This document shows, piece after piece, positions 25,862 to 34,469 of a stretch of DNA of 64,000 nt. Every line of letters begins with the position of its first letter. Position 1 is the stretch's first letter. Below the pieces are notes generated by a model, which worked only from the letters and a program-made list of their open reading frames with translations, searched no databases and was not told the origin of the DNA. The DNA comes from Actinacidiphila paucisporea (lineage in GTDB: Bacteria; Actinomycetota; Actinomycetes; Streptomycetales; Streptomycetaceae). The DNA lies in NCBI RefSeq assembly GCF_900142575.1, contig NZ_FRBI01000007.1, forward strand, positions 62,001-126,000, written 5' to 3'. A program made the translations under genes and the position numbers.

Positions 25862-26205
25862 CGGTCCGCCGCGCCTGGGGTGGCAGTCCCGTCCTGCTGC
25901 TGCCTCCCCAGGCGCGGTCCGCCGCGGCCGGTCGCGCCGCTTTGGGCTTGCGTCCTCCTATGCCCAGCCGTCGGTCCTCACCACGGGCCTCGCCCTTCCC
26001 CAGCGGAGGGTGAGCGTTTCCAGAGCGCGGGGAACTGCGTGCCCCTGGACCGAGCAGGCGCACCGCAAGGGGCAGCCACCCGGGGCGCGGGTAATTGCGC
26101 CACCAGGGACCACGGCGGGAGCGAAAGCGGCGCCCTGGCAGGGGGCAGCCACCCGGGGCGCCGCGGCCGGCCGCGGCGTAACGCAACGAGGGCGAACCGC
26201 GGCGG
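25862..26205. other. Intergenic region with Streptomyces-type GC-rich repeats
   Basis: A 344-base gap between convergent genes. It contains GCGCGGGGAACTGCG-like and GTGCCCCTGG-like motifs commonly scattered between Streptomyces genes, and a perfect 20-bp direct repeat (26069-26088 and 26142-26161). No coding frame looks real. Confidence 0.6.
26069..26161. repeat. 20-bp direct repeat pair (GGGGCAGCCACCCGGGGCGC)
   Basis: Identical copies at 26069-26088 and 26142-26161, 73 bases apart, each with the internal dyad CAGCCACCCGGGG. They look like parts of a dispersed intergenic element. Confidence 0.7.
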
Positions 26206-27375
26206 CTACGCGCTGAGGGCGCGCTCCAGCGGGGTGCGGAAGCGCGGCGTCACCCGCACATCGCCCAGCAGCGCGGCCAGCGCGTGCGCGGCTTCGTCGA
26301 CCGCGGCGCAAGCCGCCGTGCCGCGGTCGGCGAGCCGGTGCCAGGCCACGGAGCCGTCGGCGCGCTGGGCCCAGGCGCCGATGACCTCGCCGTCCCACCA
26401 CACAGTGGGCCCGATGTTGCCGGTGCGGTCGAAGAGCCCGTCGCGGGAGTCCGGCAGGAACCAGGCGCGGTCCTGCCAGCCCATGGCGGCCGGGTCCAGG
26501 GCGGGGAGCAGTTGGACCGTGGGCGGCCCGGCGGGCGCCTCGGACGGGTAGGCGTCACCCGGGAGGACGTAGGCCGTGGCGCCGTCGTCCAGGACGACCG
26601 CCTGGGCCCCGACCGCCCCGAGCGCCTTGCGGGTCTCGCCCAGGGTCCAGCCCGTCCACCACTTGAGGTCGGCCTCGGTGCCCGGCCCGTAGGCCCCAAG
26701 CCAGGTCTTCGCGAGCGCGGCACGCGCGGGCTCCGCGGGGACCTCGGGCAGCGGTTCGGCCTTGGCCCAGCGGAATTGGCCGCTGGTCCAGGACCCGGCC
26801 GGCCTGCGCCGCTCGATCCGCCCCTCCGCGGCCATCGTGCGGATGATCCGGCTCGCGACGTTCTGCGTCGCCTCGTAGGGTTTGCCGCGGGCGACGACGA
26901 TCTGTTCGCGCAGCCGCGGCACGAGCCGGGACAGTTCGGCGCCGCTGCTCTCCGGGTGCGCGACCAGCGCCGCGGTGACCTCGGCCTCGACCTCGTCGAG
27001 CCACGCGGCGTCCCAGCCGCCGCCTTCCGCGAGGTGAGCGAGCAGGTTCTTGCGCTCCTTGACCGCGATGCGCCGCCCGGCGGCGGCGTACACCTCGGGC
27101 GCGAAGGCGCGCCGGACGACGAACATCGTGCGGCGCATCGCGAGCATCCGGGTGAGCGCCGCGGGCTGCGCGTACAGCTCCCGCTCCACGGCCGCGACGG
27201 CGGTGTCCGGGTCGGCCAGCCGGGCGGCGACGGCGAGATACACCGTCGCCGGATCCGTCGCGTGGACGGCGACCAGCCGCTCCACCACGTCGCCGACCCC
27301 GCCCGCCCGCGCCCCGAGCCGCGCCACCGCCCGTGCCCGCCGTGCCTGCGTCGAAAACCTCTGTGCCTGTGCCAT
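26206..27375 (-). CDS. HTH_42 winged-helix DNA-binding protein (AlkZ/YcaQ-like)
   Basis: A 389-residue member of the winged-helix family that includes the DNA glycosylases AlkZ and YcaQ. Those remove alkylated bases or unhook crosslinks and often protect antibiotic producers. Visible are VERLVAVHATDPATVYLAVAARL, the RRTMFVVRR strand, a winged-helix region (VASRIIRTMAAEGRIERRR) and the C-terminal LLPALDPAAMGWQDRAWFL. At the place of the catalytic Q-x-Q or Q-x-D motif there is H-A-T-D, so glycosylase activity is uncertain. ATG 27375 begins the family N-terminus (MAQAQRFS). It lies 76 bases after copA on the same strand. Confidence 0.75.
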   Translation of the reverse strand: MAQAQRFSTQARRARAVARLGARAGGVGDVVERLVAVHATDPATVYLAVAARLADPDTAVAAVERELYAQPAALTRMLAMRRTMFVVRRAFAPEVYAAAGRRIAVKERKNLLAHLAEGGGWDAAWLDEVEAEVTAALVAHPESSGAELSRLVPRLREQIVVARGKPYEATQNVASRIIRTMAAEGRIERRRPAGSWTSGQFRWAKAEPLPEVPAEPARAALAKTWLGAYGPGTEADLKWWTGWTLGETRKALGAVGAQAVVLDDGATAYVLPGDAYPSEAPAGPPTVQLLPALDPAAMGWQDRAWFLPDSRDGLFDRTGNIGPTVWWDGEVIGAWAQRADGSVAWHRLADRGTAACAAVDEAAHALAALLGDVRVTPRFRTPLERALSA

Positions 27376-27451
27376 CCGCACATCCTGACCGCCCGCCCGC
27401 CGGCGACGTGGTGAATTGCGCGGGCGGCCGCACTCCGCCTTACTCCGCGGC

Positions 27452-29761
27452 TTACTTCGCGCCTTGCTCCGCCAGCGGCGAGAACGTCCGCAACCGCAGG
27501 CTGTTGCCGACCACGAAAACCGACGAGAAGGCCATCGCGGCCCCGGCGACCATCGGGTTGAGCAGTCCGGCCGCGGCCAGCGGCAGGGCCGCGACGTTGT
27601 AGGCGAAGGCCCAGAACAGATTGGCCTTGATCGTCGTGAGCGTCCGCCGCGCCAGCCGGATCGCGTCCGCGGCGACCCGCAGATCCCCGCGGACGAGCGT
27701 GAGGTCGCCCGCCTCGATCGCCGCGTCCGTCCCCGTGCCCATCGCGAGCCCGAGGTCCGCCTGCGCCAGCGCGGCCGCGTCATTGACGCCGTCGCCGACC
27801 ATGGCGACCGTGCGGCTCTCGGCCTGGAGCCGTCGGATGACGGCCACTTTTTCCTCGGGGAGGACTTCGGCGTGGACATCTGCCGCGTCGATGCCCACTT
27901 CCGCGGCCACTGCCGCCGCGACGGCCGCGTTGTCACCGGTGAGCAGCACCGGCCGCAGCCCGAGCGCGCGCAGCCGGCGTACGGCCTCCGCGCTGTCCGG
28001 CTTGACGGCGTCGGCGACGACGAGGACGGCCCTGGCGCGGCCTTCCCACCCGACGGCCACCGCCGTGCCGCCACCGGCCTCCGCTGCGGCCTTGGCACGT
28101 ACCAGCTCCGGCGGCAGCGGCTGCGACCGGTCGCGCAGCAGCTGCTCGCGGCCGACCAGCACCGTGCGGCCGTCCACCACGCCCTCGACGCCGAGGCCCG
28201 GCAGGTTGGTGAAGCCGTCGACGGCGGGCAGTTCGCCGACCCGGTCCGCCGCCCCCGCGGCGACGGCCCGCGCGACGGGGTGCTCGGAGGCGTGCTCGAG
28301 GGCCCCCGCGAGCCGCAGCACGTCGCCTTCCTCGACGCCGTCGGCGAGCAGGACACCGGTCAGCGTCATCGAACCGGTGGTGACCGTACCGGTCTTGTCG
28401 AGCACGATCGTGTCGACGGCCCGGGTCGACTCCAGGACCTCAGGGCCCTTGATGAGGATGCCGAGCTGCGCGCCGCGCCCGGTGCCGACCATGAGCGCGG
28501 TGGGCGTCGCGAGGCCCAGCGCGCACGGACAGGCGATGATCAGCACGGCGACGGCGGCGGTGAACGCGGCCTGCGCGCCCTCGCCGAGCGCCAGCCACGC
28601 CGCCAGGGTGCCCAGCGCCAGCACGATGACGGTGGGCACGAAGACCCCGGAGACGCGGTCGGCGAGCCGCTGGGCGGCCGCCTTGCCGTTCTGGGCGTCC
28701 TCCACGAGCCGCGCCATCCTGGCCAGCTGGGTGTCGGCGCCGACCCTGGTGGCCGCCACGACCAGCCGCCCGCCGGCGTTCACGGTGGCGCCGGTGACCC
28801 GGTCACCGGGGCCGACCTCGACCGGCACCGACTCGCCGGTGAGCATCGACGCGTCGACGGCCGACGCGCCGTCCACCACCAGGCCGTCGGTGGCGATCTT
28901 CTCGCCCGGCCGTACGACGAAGCGGTCGCCGACCGCCAGGTCGCCGACGGGGATCCGTATCTCAGCGCCGGAGCGCAGCACCGCGACGTCCTTGGCGCCG
29001 AGTTCGAGCAGCGCCCGCAGGGCGGCGCCGGCCCGGCGTTTGGCGCGCGCCTCGAAGTAGCGGCCGGCGAGGATGAAGGCGGTGACGCCGGCGGCCGCCT
29101 CCAGGTAGATCTCGCTGCCGCCCCGGGAACGGGACACCGTCAGCCGGAAGGCGTCGGTCATGCCGGTCATCCCGGCATCGCCGAAGAAAAGCGCCCACAA
29201 GGACCAGCCGAAGGCGGCCAGCGTGCCGACCGATACCAGGGTGTCCATGGTGGCGGCGCGGTGCCGCAGGTTCGTCCAGGCGGCGCGGTGGAAGGGCCAG
29301 CCCGCGTAGACGACGACCGGCGAGGCCAGGGTCAGCGACAGCCACTGCCAGTTGTCGAACTGCGCCGCGGGCACCATCGCCAGCACGATCACCGGGACGG
29401 CCAGCACGACCGCGGTGGTCAGGCGCAGGCGCAGCGACGCCAGTTCGGCGTCGGCCGCCGGGGCGCCCGCGTCCTGCGGCGCCTGGCCGGCGCCGGTCGC
29501 GGGCGGCGGGGGGAGCGCGGCGGTGTAGCCGGTGGCCTCGACCGTCGCGATCAGGTCGGCTACGGCGACACTGTCGCCGTAGCCGACCTTCGCCTTCTCG
29601 GTCGCGTAGTTGACGGTGGCGGTGACGCCGTCCATGCGGTTGAGCTTCTTCTCGATCCTGGCGGCGCAGGACGCGCACGTCATGCCGCCGATCTCCAGCT
29701 CGACCCACCGGCCGGCCGGCTGCCCGCCGCGGTCCTCGTGCCGTACGTCCGTGCTGCTCAT
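27452..29761 (-). CDS. copA: Copper-exporting P1B-type ATPase
   Basis: Pumps Cu(I) from the cytoplasm. The 769-residue protein has an N-terminal HMA domain with GMTCASC (residues 26-32), eight predicted helices, the actuator TGES motif (LTGESVPVE), the transmembrane metal site [12 protein letters not shown] (about 407-418), the phosphorylation site DKTGT (about 454) and the [12 protein letters not shown] hinge. The CPC motif and HMA are those of Cu/Ag exporters. AAGGGGA precedes the ATG. It follows copZ by 38 bases in an operon, and the ATACCCCCTAGGGGTAT operator stands before copZ, so copper-responsive control by a CsoR encoded elsewhere is expected. Confidence 0.93.
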   Translation of the reverse strand: MSSTDVRHEDRGGQPAGRWVELEIGGMTCASCAARIEKKLNRMDGVTATVNYATEKAKVGYGDSVAVADLIATVEATGYTAALPPPPATGAGQAPQDAGAPAADAELASLRLRLTTAVVLAVPVIVLAMVPAAQFDNWQWLSLTLASPVVVYAGWPFHRAAWTNLRHRAATMDTLVSVGTLAAFGWSLWALFFGDAGMTGMTDAFRLTVSRSRGGSEIYLEAAAGVTAFILAGRYFEARAKRRAGAALRALLELGAKDVAVLRSGAEIRIPVGDLAVGDRFVVRPGEKIATDGLVVDGASAVDASMLTGESVPVEVGPGDRVTGATVNAGGRLVVAATRVGADTQLARMARLVEDAQNGKAAAQRLADRVSGVFVPTVIVLALGTLAAWLALGEGAQAAFTAAVAVLIIACPCALGLATPTALMVGTGRGAQLGILIKGPEVLESTRAVDTIVLDKTGTVTTGSMTLTGVLLADGVEEGDVLRLAGALEHASEHPVARAVAAGAADRVGELPAVDGFTNLPGLGVEGVVDGRTVLVGREQLLRDRSQPLPPELVRAKAAAEAGGGTAVAVGWEGRARAVLVVADAVKPDSAEAVRRLRALGLRPVLLTGDNAAVAAAVAAEVGIDAADVHAEVLPEEKVAVIRRLQAESRTVAMVGDGVNDAAALAQADLGLAMGTGTDAAIEAGDLTLVRGDLRVAADAIRLARRTLTTIKANLFWAFAYNVAALPLAAAGLLNPMVAGAAMAFSSVFVVGNSLRLRTFSPLAEQGAK

Positions 29762-29799
29762 CGCCGCTCCCCTTGCCGCTGCCCCCCCGCTGTGTGCGG

Positions 29800-30012
29800 T
29801 CAGGCCCGCCCGACCAACTCGTAGCCCGCCTCGTCGACCGCCGCCCGTACCGTGTCGTCGTCCACGGGGCCTTCCGCGTCGATGGTCAGCAGACCGGTCG
29901 AGGCGACCGCCTTGACGGAGGTGACGCCGGGGATCGCGGTGACCTCCCGGGTGATCGCGGACTCGCAGTGGCCGCAGCTCATCCCGGACACCGAGTAGAC
30001 GACATCGCTCAT
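29800..30012 (-). CDS. copZ: Copper chaperone (heavy-metal-associated domain)
   Basis: A 70-residue HMA-fold chaperone with [12 protein letters not shown] (CxxC metal site), [16 protein letters not shown] and a C-terminal [11 protein letters not shown]. It hands Cu(I) to CopA, encoded just downstream, and to the regulator. First gene of the copZ-copA operon; the operator dyad lies about 60-80 bases upstream. AAGGAGCAGGACC precedes the ATG. Confidence 0.92.
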   Translation of the reverse strand: MSDVVYSVSGMSCGHCESAITREVTAIPGVTSVKAVASTGLLTIDAEGPVDDDTVRAAVDEAGYELVGRA

Positions 30013-30073
30013 GGTCCTGCTCCTTGTCGCGTGGCCGGGGACGGCCCGTTCCGTCCCCTCTCGCTGCCAGCTT

Positions 30074-30090
30074 ATACCCCCTAGGGGTAT
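30074..30090. promoter_or_regulatory. CsoR-type copper operator
   Basis: ATACCCCCTAGGGGTAT is a near-perfect palindrome of the type bound by actinobacterial CsoR (an AT-flanked tract of C5 and G4). It lies upstream of copZ-copA on the minus strand. No csoR gene is in the window, so the repressor would act in trans. Confidence 0.85.
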
Positions 30091-30139
30091 TTCGACGAAG
30101 ACCCCCCAGGCGTACGGCGCGGCAATGTACGCAGCCGTT

Positions 30140-30268
30140 TCACTCGTCCGCCGCCAGCCGGTCGAGCAGCGCCGCGGCCAGTCGCAGCACCTCGCGCTCG
30201 GTGTCGTTCAGCTCGGTGTCCATCCGCTCGCACAGCCACGCGTCGCCGTGGCGGACGTCGCGGGCCAT
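30140..30268 (-). CDS. 42-residue hypothetical protein upstream of copZ
   Basis: A short protein with an [35 protein letters not shown] helix-rich sequence. ATG 30268 is preceded by GGGAGG at an eight-base spacing, strong support for translation. The C-terminus resembles an amphipathic helix. It ends about 50 bases before the copper operator, so it may have its own promoter. No family is recognised; a role in the copper response is only suggested by position. Confidence 0.6.
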   Translation of the reverse strand: MARDVRHGDAWLCERMDTELNDTEREVLRLAAALLDRLAADE

Positions 30269-30438
30269 CGTGTGCGCCTCCCGTGCGAGGGCGCCCCGGG
30301 AAGGGCGGCGGCCTGAGAGATAGCGCACTCCGCCCGCCACCCGCCGACGCGTGGGAGACCAGGGCCTTTACCCTGGTCGAGTCGGCGCGTACCCCGGGCG
30401 GGGACGCGACCTTCCCGTTCACACCAGGAGGCGGCACC

Positions 30439-30867
30439 GTGCTGCGCACCATGTTCAAATCCAAGATCCACCGGGCCACCGTGACGCATGCGGACCTGCA
30501 CTACGTCGGGTCCGTGACGGTCGACGCCGAGTTGATGGACGCCGCCGACCTGCTGCCGGGCGAGTTGGTGCACATTGTCGACATCACCAACGGCGCCCGG
30601 CTGGAGACGTATGTCATCGAGGGCGAGCGCGGCTCCGGCGTGATCGGGATCAACGGCGCCGCGGCACACCTCGTGCACCCCGGGGACCTGGTGATCCTGA
30701 TCAGTTACGCGCAGGTCGACGACGCGGAGGCCCGCGCCCTGCGGCCCGCCGTGGTCCATGTCGACGCCACGAACCGGATCGTCGCCCTCGGGGACGACAC
30801 CGCGGAGCCGGCACCTGGCAGCGATTCCGTACGTCCCCCGCACGCGGCGGCCCGCGCGTCCGTCTGA
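30439..30867 (+). CDS. panD: Aspartate 1-decarboxylase (pyruvoyl-dependent)
   Basis: Makes beta-alanine for pantothenate and CoA. The 142-residue precursor has [22 protein letters not shown] followed by VGSVTVD, where cleavage between Gly and Ser forms the pyruvoyl group. [36 protein letters not shown] completes the core. The start is GTG 30439 with AGGAGG seven bases upstream (30426-30431). The extra C-terminal ~25 residues are Ala/Pro-rich. No panC or panB is nearby. Confidence 0.95.
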   Translation: MLRTMFKSKIHRATVTHADLHYVGSVTVDAELMDAADLLPGELVHIVDITNGARLETYVIEGERGSGVIGINGAAAHLVHPGDLVILISYAQVDDAEARALRPAVVHVDATNRIVALGDDTAEPAPGSDSVRPPHAAARASV

Positions 30868-30928
30868 CCGACGGAGTGTCAAAGGCCCCGCAAGCACGGG
30901 GCTATGCAGCCGTCACCACCGCGGCGGA

Positions 30929-31132
30929 TTACGCCGCCGTCACGACCGCGGCGCCCATGACCGGCCCGGACACCGGGCGTATCCCCACCCGGGCGCCGCG
31001 CGCCGCGGCGGTCCAGCGAGCGCGCAACCGCGCCAGCTCCGCCAACTCTTCGGCCGTCCACGGCCGGTCGCCGTGCTCCTGCACATAGGCGCGCAGAGCG
31101 GCGTTCGCGTGATCGAGACTTCCCCCGTACAT
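30929..31132 (-). CDS. Small hypothetical helical protein
   Basis: A 67-residue protein starting MYGGSLDHANAALRAYVQEHGDRPWTAEELAELARLRARW, which reads as a short helix pair. The remainder is Ala/Val-rich. ATG 31132 was taken over the longer frame from 31162 because AGGGTGG lies just before it. No known family is recognised. Codon use is typical of the region. Confidence 0.55.
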   Translation of the reverse strand: MYGGSLDHANAALRAYVQEHGDRPWTAEELAELARLRARWTAAARGARVGIRPVSGPVMGAAVVTAA

Positions 31133-31372
31133 GTGAACCACCCTAGACGGGGGCACTGACAAACCCCGAATCGGTTGACCACCGCCCGTGCCCGGGCAGC
31201 CACGGTCAGCCAGCCTCCGTCCGTGCCTCTGACCTGGCCAGGAGGTCGCCGCCGAGCGTGGGAACCCTGATTGTCGGTGGCTGATGCCATGCTGAGTGTG
31301 AGGGAGGACACAGCGTCCAAATCCGGCAGATCGATCGCCTCACCGATCACTCGGCCCACGGAGGTCTCCATC

Positions 31373-32182
31373 ATGCTCACCAATGACTACGCGCCCGGCA
31401 CGCCCAACTGGGTGGACCTGGGCAGCCGCGACGTCACGGCGGCGGCCGCCTTCTACGGTGACCTGTTCGGCTGGCAGTTCCAGTCGGCGGGGCCGGAGAT
31501 GGGGGATTACGGGATGTTCCAGCGGGACGGCGAGACCGTCGCGGCGCTCGGCCCGCTCCAGGACGAACACGCCCAGCCCGCCTGGACGATCTACTTCCAC
31601 ACGCCCGACGCGGACGCCACGACCAAGGCCGTCGAGCAGGCCGGCGGCAGCGTCCGCTTCCCGCCGATGGCGGTCGCGGAGCAGGGCAGGCTCGCCGGGT
31701 ATTCCGATCCGAGCGGGGCCGAGTTCGCGGTCTGGGAGCCGGGGACGACCGCCGGCCTGGACCGGGTCGGCGACGGCGGCCTGTGCTGGACGGAGCTGTA
31801 CACGACGGACGCCGCGAAGGCCAAGCAGTTCTACGGCGCGGTCTTCGACTGGGACTACGAGGACATGCCGCTGCCGGGCGACGCGGGCTCGTATGTGGTG
31901 GCGTCACGCTCCGGTGGCGGCCGGCAGGGCTCGCACGCCGGCATCATGCAGCTGGGCACGGACATGCTGCCCGAGGGCACCAGTTACTGGCAGCCGTATT
32001 TCTCGGTGGCCGATGTGGACGGGACGGTGGCGAAGACCGTGGCACGCGGCGGCGCGGTGCTGATGCCGGGCACCGACATGGCGGGTGTGGGCAGGCTCGC
32101 GCTGCTCAGGGACCCCGAGGGCGCTTTTTTCTCGCTGCTGCACGCGGCGGATCCGCAGGTCCCGGTGTCCCCGGGGTCCTGA
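31373..32182 (+). CDS. VOC-superfamily protein with two glyoxalase/bleomycin-resistance domains
   Basis: A 269-residue duplicated vicinal-oxygen-chelate protein. Each half has the motif (GTPNWVDLGSRDVTAAAAFYGDLFGWQF and GLCWTELYTTDAAKAKQFYGAVFDWDY) and ends in a DPEG(A)-type strand (YSDPSGAEFAVWEP; LLRDPEGAFFSLL). Such proteins may be glyoxalases, dioxygenases or drug-binding factors; the metal ligands are partly conserved. GGAGGT is seven bases before ATG 31373. Seven bases separate its stop from that of the convergent pseudouridine synthase. Confidence 0.85.
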   Translation: MLTNDYAPGTPNWVDLGSRDVTAAAAFYGDLFGWQFQSAGPEMGDYGMFQRDGETVAALGPLQDEHAQPAWTIYFHTPDADATTKAVEQAGGSVRFPPMAVAEQGRLAGYSDPSGAEFAVWEPGTTAGLDRVGDGGLCWTELYTTDAAKAKQFYGAVFDWDYEDMPLPGDAGSYVVASRSGGGRQGSHAGIMQLGTDMLPEGTSYWQPYFSVADVDGTVAKTVARGGAVLMPGTDMAGVGRLALLRDPEGAFFSLLHAADPQVPVSPGS

Positions 32183-32189
32183 CGTCCGC

Positions 32190-33140
32190 TCAGGCGCCGT
32201 TGCCGGCCCAGGCGGCCAGCCGCCGACCGCTCTCGAAGCGCACCGTCCGCCCGGTCAGCGGGTCGGTGAATTCCAGCGCGCGGGCGAGAAGTTGCAGCGG
32301 CCGGGACCAGTCGTCCGCGTCGGCCTCCGGCAATTGCCGGGGGTAGAGGGGGTCGTGCAGCAGCGGCAGTCCCAGGCCGGCCATGTGCAGCCGCAGCTGG
32401 TGGGTCCGCCCGGTCGCGGGAAGCAGCAGGTAGCGGCCGAGGCCGTCGCGGTGCTCGAGCAGTTCGACACGGCTCTCGGCGTTCGGCGGCCCTTCCGCCT
32501 GCTCCTCGGCCGCCATCCGCCCGCGCTCCTTGACGATCCGGCTGCGTACGGTGAGTGGCAGCCTCACCGCCGGGTCGTGACGGGCCACGCCCTCGTACTC
32601 CTTGCGGACCTGCCGATCCCGGAAGAGCGTCTGGTAGGCGCCGCGGTCCTCGGGACGTACGACGAAGAGCACCAGGCCCGCGGTCAGCCGGTCCAGCCGG
32701 TGGGCGGGGGAGAGCAGCGGCAGGTCGAGGCTGTCCCGCAGCCGGGAGAGCGCGGTCTGCGTGATGTGGCGGCCGCGCGGGGTGGTGGCCAGGAAGTGCG
32801 GCTTGTCGGCGACGACGATCCGCTCGTCGCGGTGGACGACGTCGACCGCGTAGGGCACCTCCGCCTCGGGCGCCCGGTCGCGGTGGAACCAGACCCAGCC
32901 GCCCGGCTCGTACGGCGTCGCCGCGTCCACCGGCCCTTGCACGGTCACGAACCGCCCGGCGGCGAGCATCGCCTCCACCTGGTCGGCACCGGCCACGGGA
33001 CCGTACCGCTCCAGCAGATGGTCCCGTACCGTCGTCCAGCGCCCCGCCCCGTCCCCGGGCAGCCGCACCCGTACGGCGTCCACCCCGGCGTGCTGCGGCA
33101 GCGGTGACGGCGGCGGCCTGCGCCCTGCCCTGCGAGCCAC
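32190..33140 (-). CDS. RluA-type RNA pseudouridine synthase
   Basis: A 316-residue pseudouridylate synthase. The catalytic motif is HRLDRLTAGLVLF near residue 140, with VVADKPHFLATTPRG before it and GRTHQLRLHMAGLGLPLLHDPLY after. An N-terminal S4-like region (RDHLLERYGPVAGADQVEAMLAAG) is present. GTG 33140 was chosen: GAAGAGGT is nine bases upstream and the longer frame upstream to 33812 crosses the tRNA. The target (rRNA or tRNA position) cannot be inferred. Confidence 0.85.
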   Translation of the reverse strand: MARRAGRRPPPSPLPQHAGVDAVRVRLPGDGAGRWTTVRDHLLERYGPVAGADQVEAMLAAGRFVTVQGPVDAATPYEPGGWVWFHRDRAPEAEVPYAVDVVHRDERIVVADKPHFLATTPRGRHITQTALSRLRDSLDLPLLSPAHRLDRLTAGLVLFVVRPEDRGAYQTLFRDRQVRKEYEGVARHDPAVRLPLTVRSRIVKERGRMAAEEQAEGPPNAESRVELLEHRDGLGRYLLLPATGRTHQLRLHMAGLGLPLLHDPLYPRQLPEADADDWSRPLQLLARALEFTDPLTGRTVRFESGRRLAAWAGNGA

Positions 33141-33484
33141 GTGTCCCGCACCTCTTCCGCCGTCCGCCCGTCGCCACGCCGATCCTGGGACATCGGCTTC
33201 GGGAGGGCGACAGGAAGCAGCGTACGCGCGGACGAGCCCCGCCGCGGAGGTGCCGCCGGTCACCGAGTGGCCTCGTACGCAGCCGGCCATCGCGGAGGCG
33301 GCGCACCGACTCGCGCCGCGAAGCGTTCCGTGCCGAACGGTGTCGATCCCTCGGGGGATATTCAGGGGGCCGGCAGCCCGCCCGCTCGCGCATCGCCCGC
33401 GCAAACGGCCCCGGACGACGGGTCCGAGGCCGCGTGACAAGCTGCTGATCCAACGAAACCGCCGGTCAAGGCGACTTCGGGTTG
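33141..33484. other. Intergenic region between pseudouridine synthase and tRNA-Arg
   Basis: A 344-base gap. It should contain the promoter of the pseudouridine synthase gene (minus strand). I see no repeat, hairpin or coding frame that stands out, and no integrase or att-like repeat beyond the tRNA 3' end. Confidence 0.4.
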
Positions 33485-33557
33485 TGCCCCAGGCAGGATT
33501 CGAACCTGCGACACCGGCTTTAGGAGAGCCGTGCTCTATCCCCTGAGCTACTGGGGC
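33485..33557 (-). tRNA. tRNA-Arg(CCT)
   Basis: 73 bases folding as a cloverleaf. The acceptor stem is GCCCCAG/CTGGGGC (33551-33557 with 33486-33492) with discriminator A; the D arm is GCTCAGGGGATAGAGC; the anticodon loop is CTCCTAA (anticodon CCT, reading AGG); the T arm contains GGTTCGAATCC. The 3' CCA is not encoded. Confidence 0.95.
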
Positions 33558-33887
33558 AATTCCACGCCGGCCCGTGTCCCCCGGCCCTTCGCGGCCGTCT
33601 GGCAGCGGTGGTCGCGCGGGTTCGGAATGGCGGGTCTTGCGACGTGGAACAGGGTAGCGGATGCGTCGGCTGGGGGTGGGCGCCGGGCCGCCGCCCCGGG
33701 CGTTCGGGCGCCGGGCGCGGTGGCGGGGCGCCAGGAAGCGGCAGTCCGCCGCATGACACGGACCGGTGGCCCACGGGGCACGGCGAGAGCCACCTCGGCA
33801 GCCCCGCGGCACGTGCCGCTCGCCCGTTCGGCCCTACGGTGGGCGGTGCACGGGCGGTGCGCGCCCGCGGGGCCGGAAGGGGGCACG
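33558..33887. other. Intergenic region upstream of tRNA-Arg and the RHIM-like gene
   Basis: A 330-base divergent spacer. The tRNA promoter should lie within about 60 bases of 33557. The opposite side ends in GGAAGGGGG, the ribosome site of the next gene. No other feature is supported. Confidence 0.4.
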
Positions 33888-34394
33888 GTGGAAGCGGAGT
33901 TGACGGCGTTGGCGACCTCGGGAGCCACGACCGTGGTCGGGCTGATGGCTTCGGACGCGTGGGCGCAGGTACGAGGGCGGCTGGCGCGTTTCTTCGCCCG
34001 GGGCGGCGAGGCCGGAGCGGTGGACGCGGAGCTCGAGCAGTCCCGCCAGGAGCTGACCGCGGCCCGCGCGGCGGACGACGACCTCGCGGCGGGCGACGTC
34101 GAGGCCGAGTGGCGTACGCGGTTGCGCCGTACGCTCGGCGCGGACCCGGCGGCCGCGGAGGAGCTGCGCCGGCTGCTGGCCGAGCTGGACCCGGCGGGGG
34201 CTGCAGGCCAGGCGCCGACGAGCGTCGTGCACAACACCTTCAGCGGTGGCGTCAACCACGGGGTGGTGATGCAGGGCCGGGACTTCCGGTTCGGGGCCAT
34301 GACCTTCCACGCTTCGGGGGCCGTGCCTCCGGAGGCGGCCGAGGGGACGGAGCCGGGCGGGGAGCCGCCCGCCGGGGAAGAGCCGGACCGGTGA
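33888..34394 (+). CDS. Hypothetical protein with RHIM-like (bacterial amyloid-signalling) motif
   Basis: A 168-residue acidic protein. The N-terminus (LTALATSGATTVVGLMASDAWAQVRGRLARFF) and a charged helical middle (residues ~45-105) are like small effector-associated adapter proteins of actinobacteria. Residues ~116-138 (NTFSGGVNHGVVMQGRDFRF) match the general shape of the short 'N-SGG-x-G-VVQ-x-G' motifs in bacterial amyloid signalling sequences, related to the animal RHIM core. The C-terminus is a Gly/Pro/Glu tail. GTG 33888 has GGAAGGGGG just upstream. No NLR-like or effector gene is adjacent, so any partner is elsewhere. Confidence 0.6.
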   Translation: MEAELTALATSGATTVVGLMASDAWAQVRGRLARFFARGGEAGAVDAELEQSRQELTAARAADDDLAAGDVEAEWRTRLRRTLGADPAAAEELRRLLAELDPAGAAGQAPTSVVHNTFSGGVNHGVVMQGRDFRFGAMTFHASGAVPPEAAEGTEPGGEPPAGEEPDR

Positions 34395-34469
34395 GCAGCG
34401 GGCGGGAATAGGCGAGGAAGGCACGCGGTTCAGGCGGTTGAACAATCAATCAATTGGACGGTGGGTGAG

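Noticed and set aside
33485..33557. tRNA-Arg as an occupied attachment site of an integrative element
   Set aside because: No integrase, excisionase or repeat of the tRNA 3' end is seen on either side within the window; genes around it are ordinary chromosome genes.
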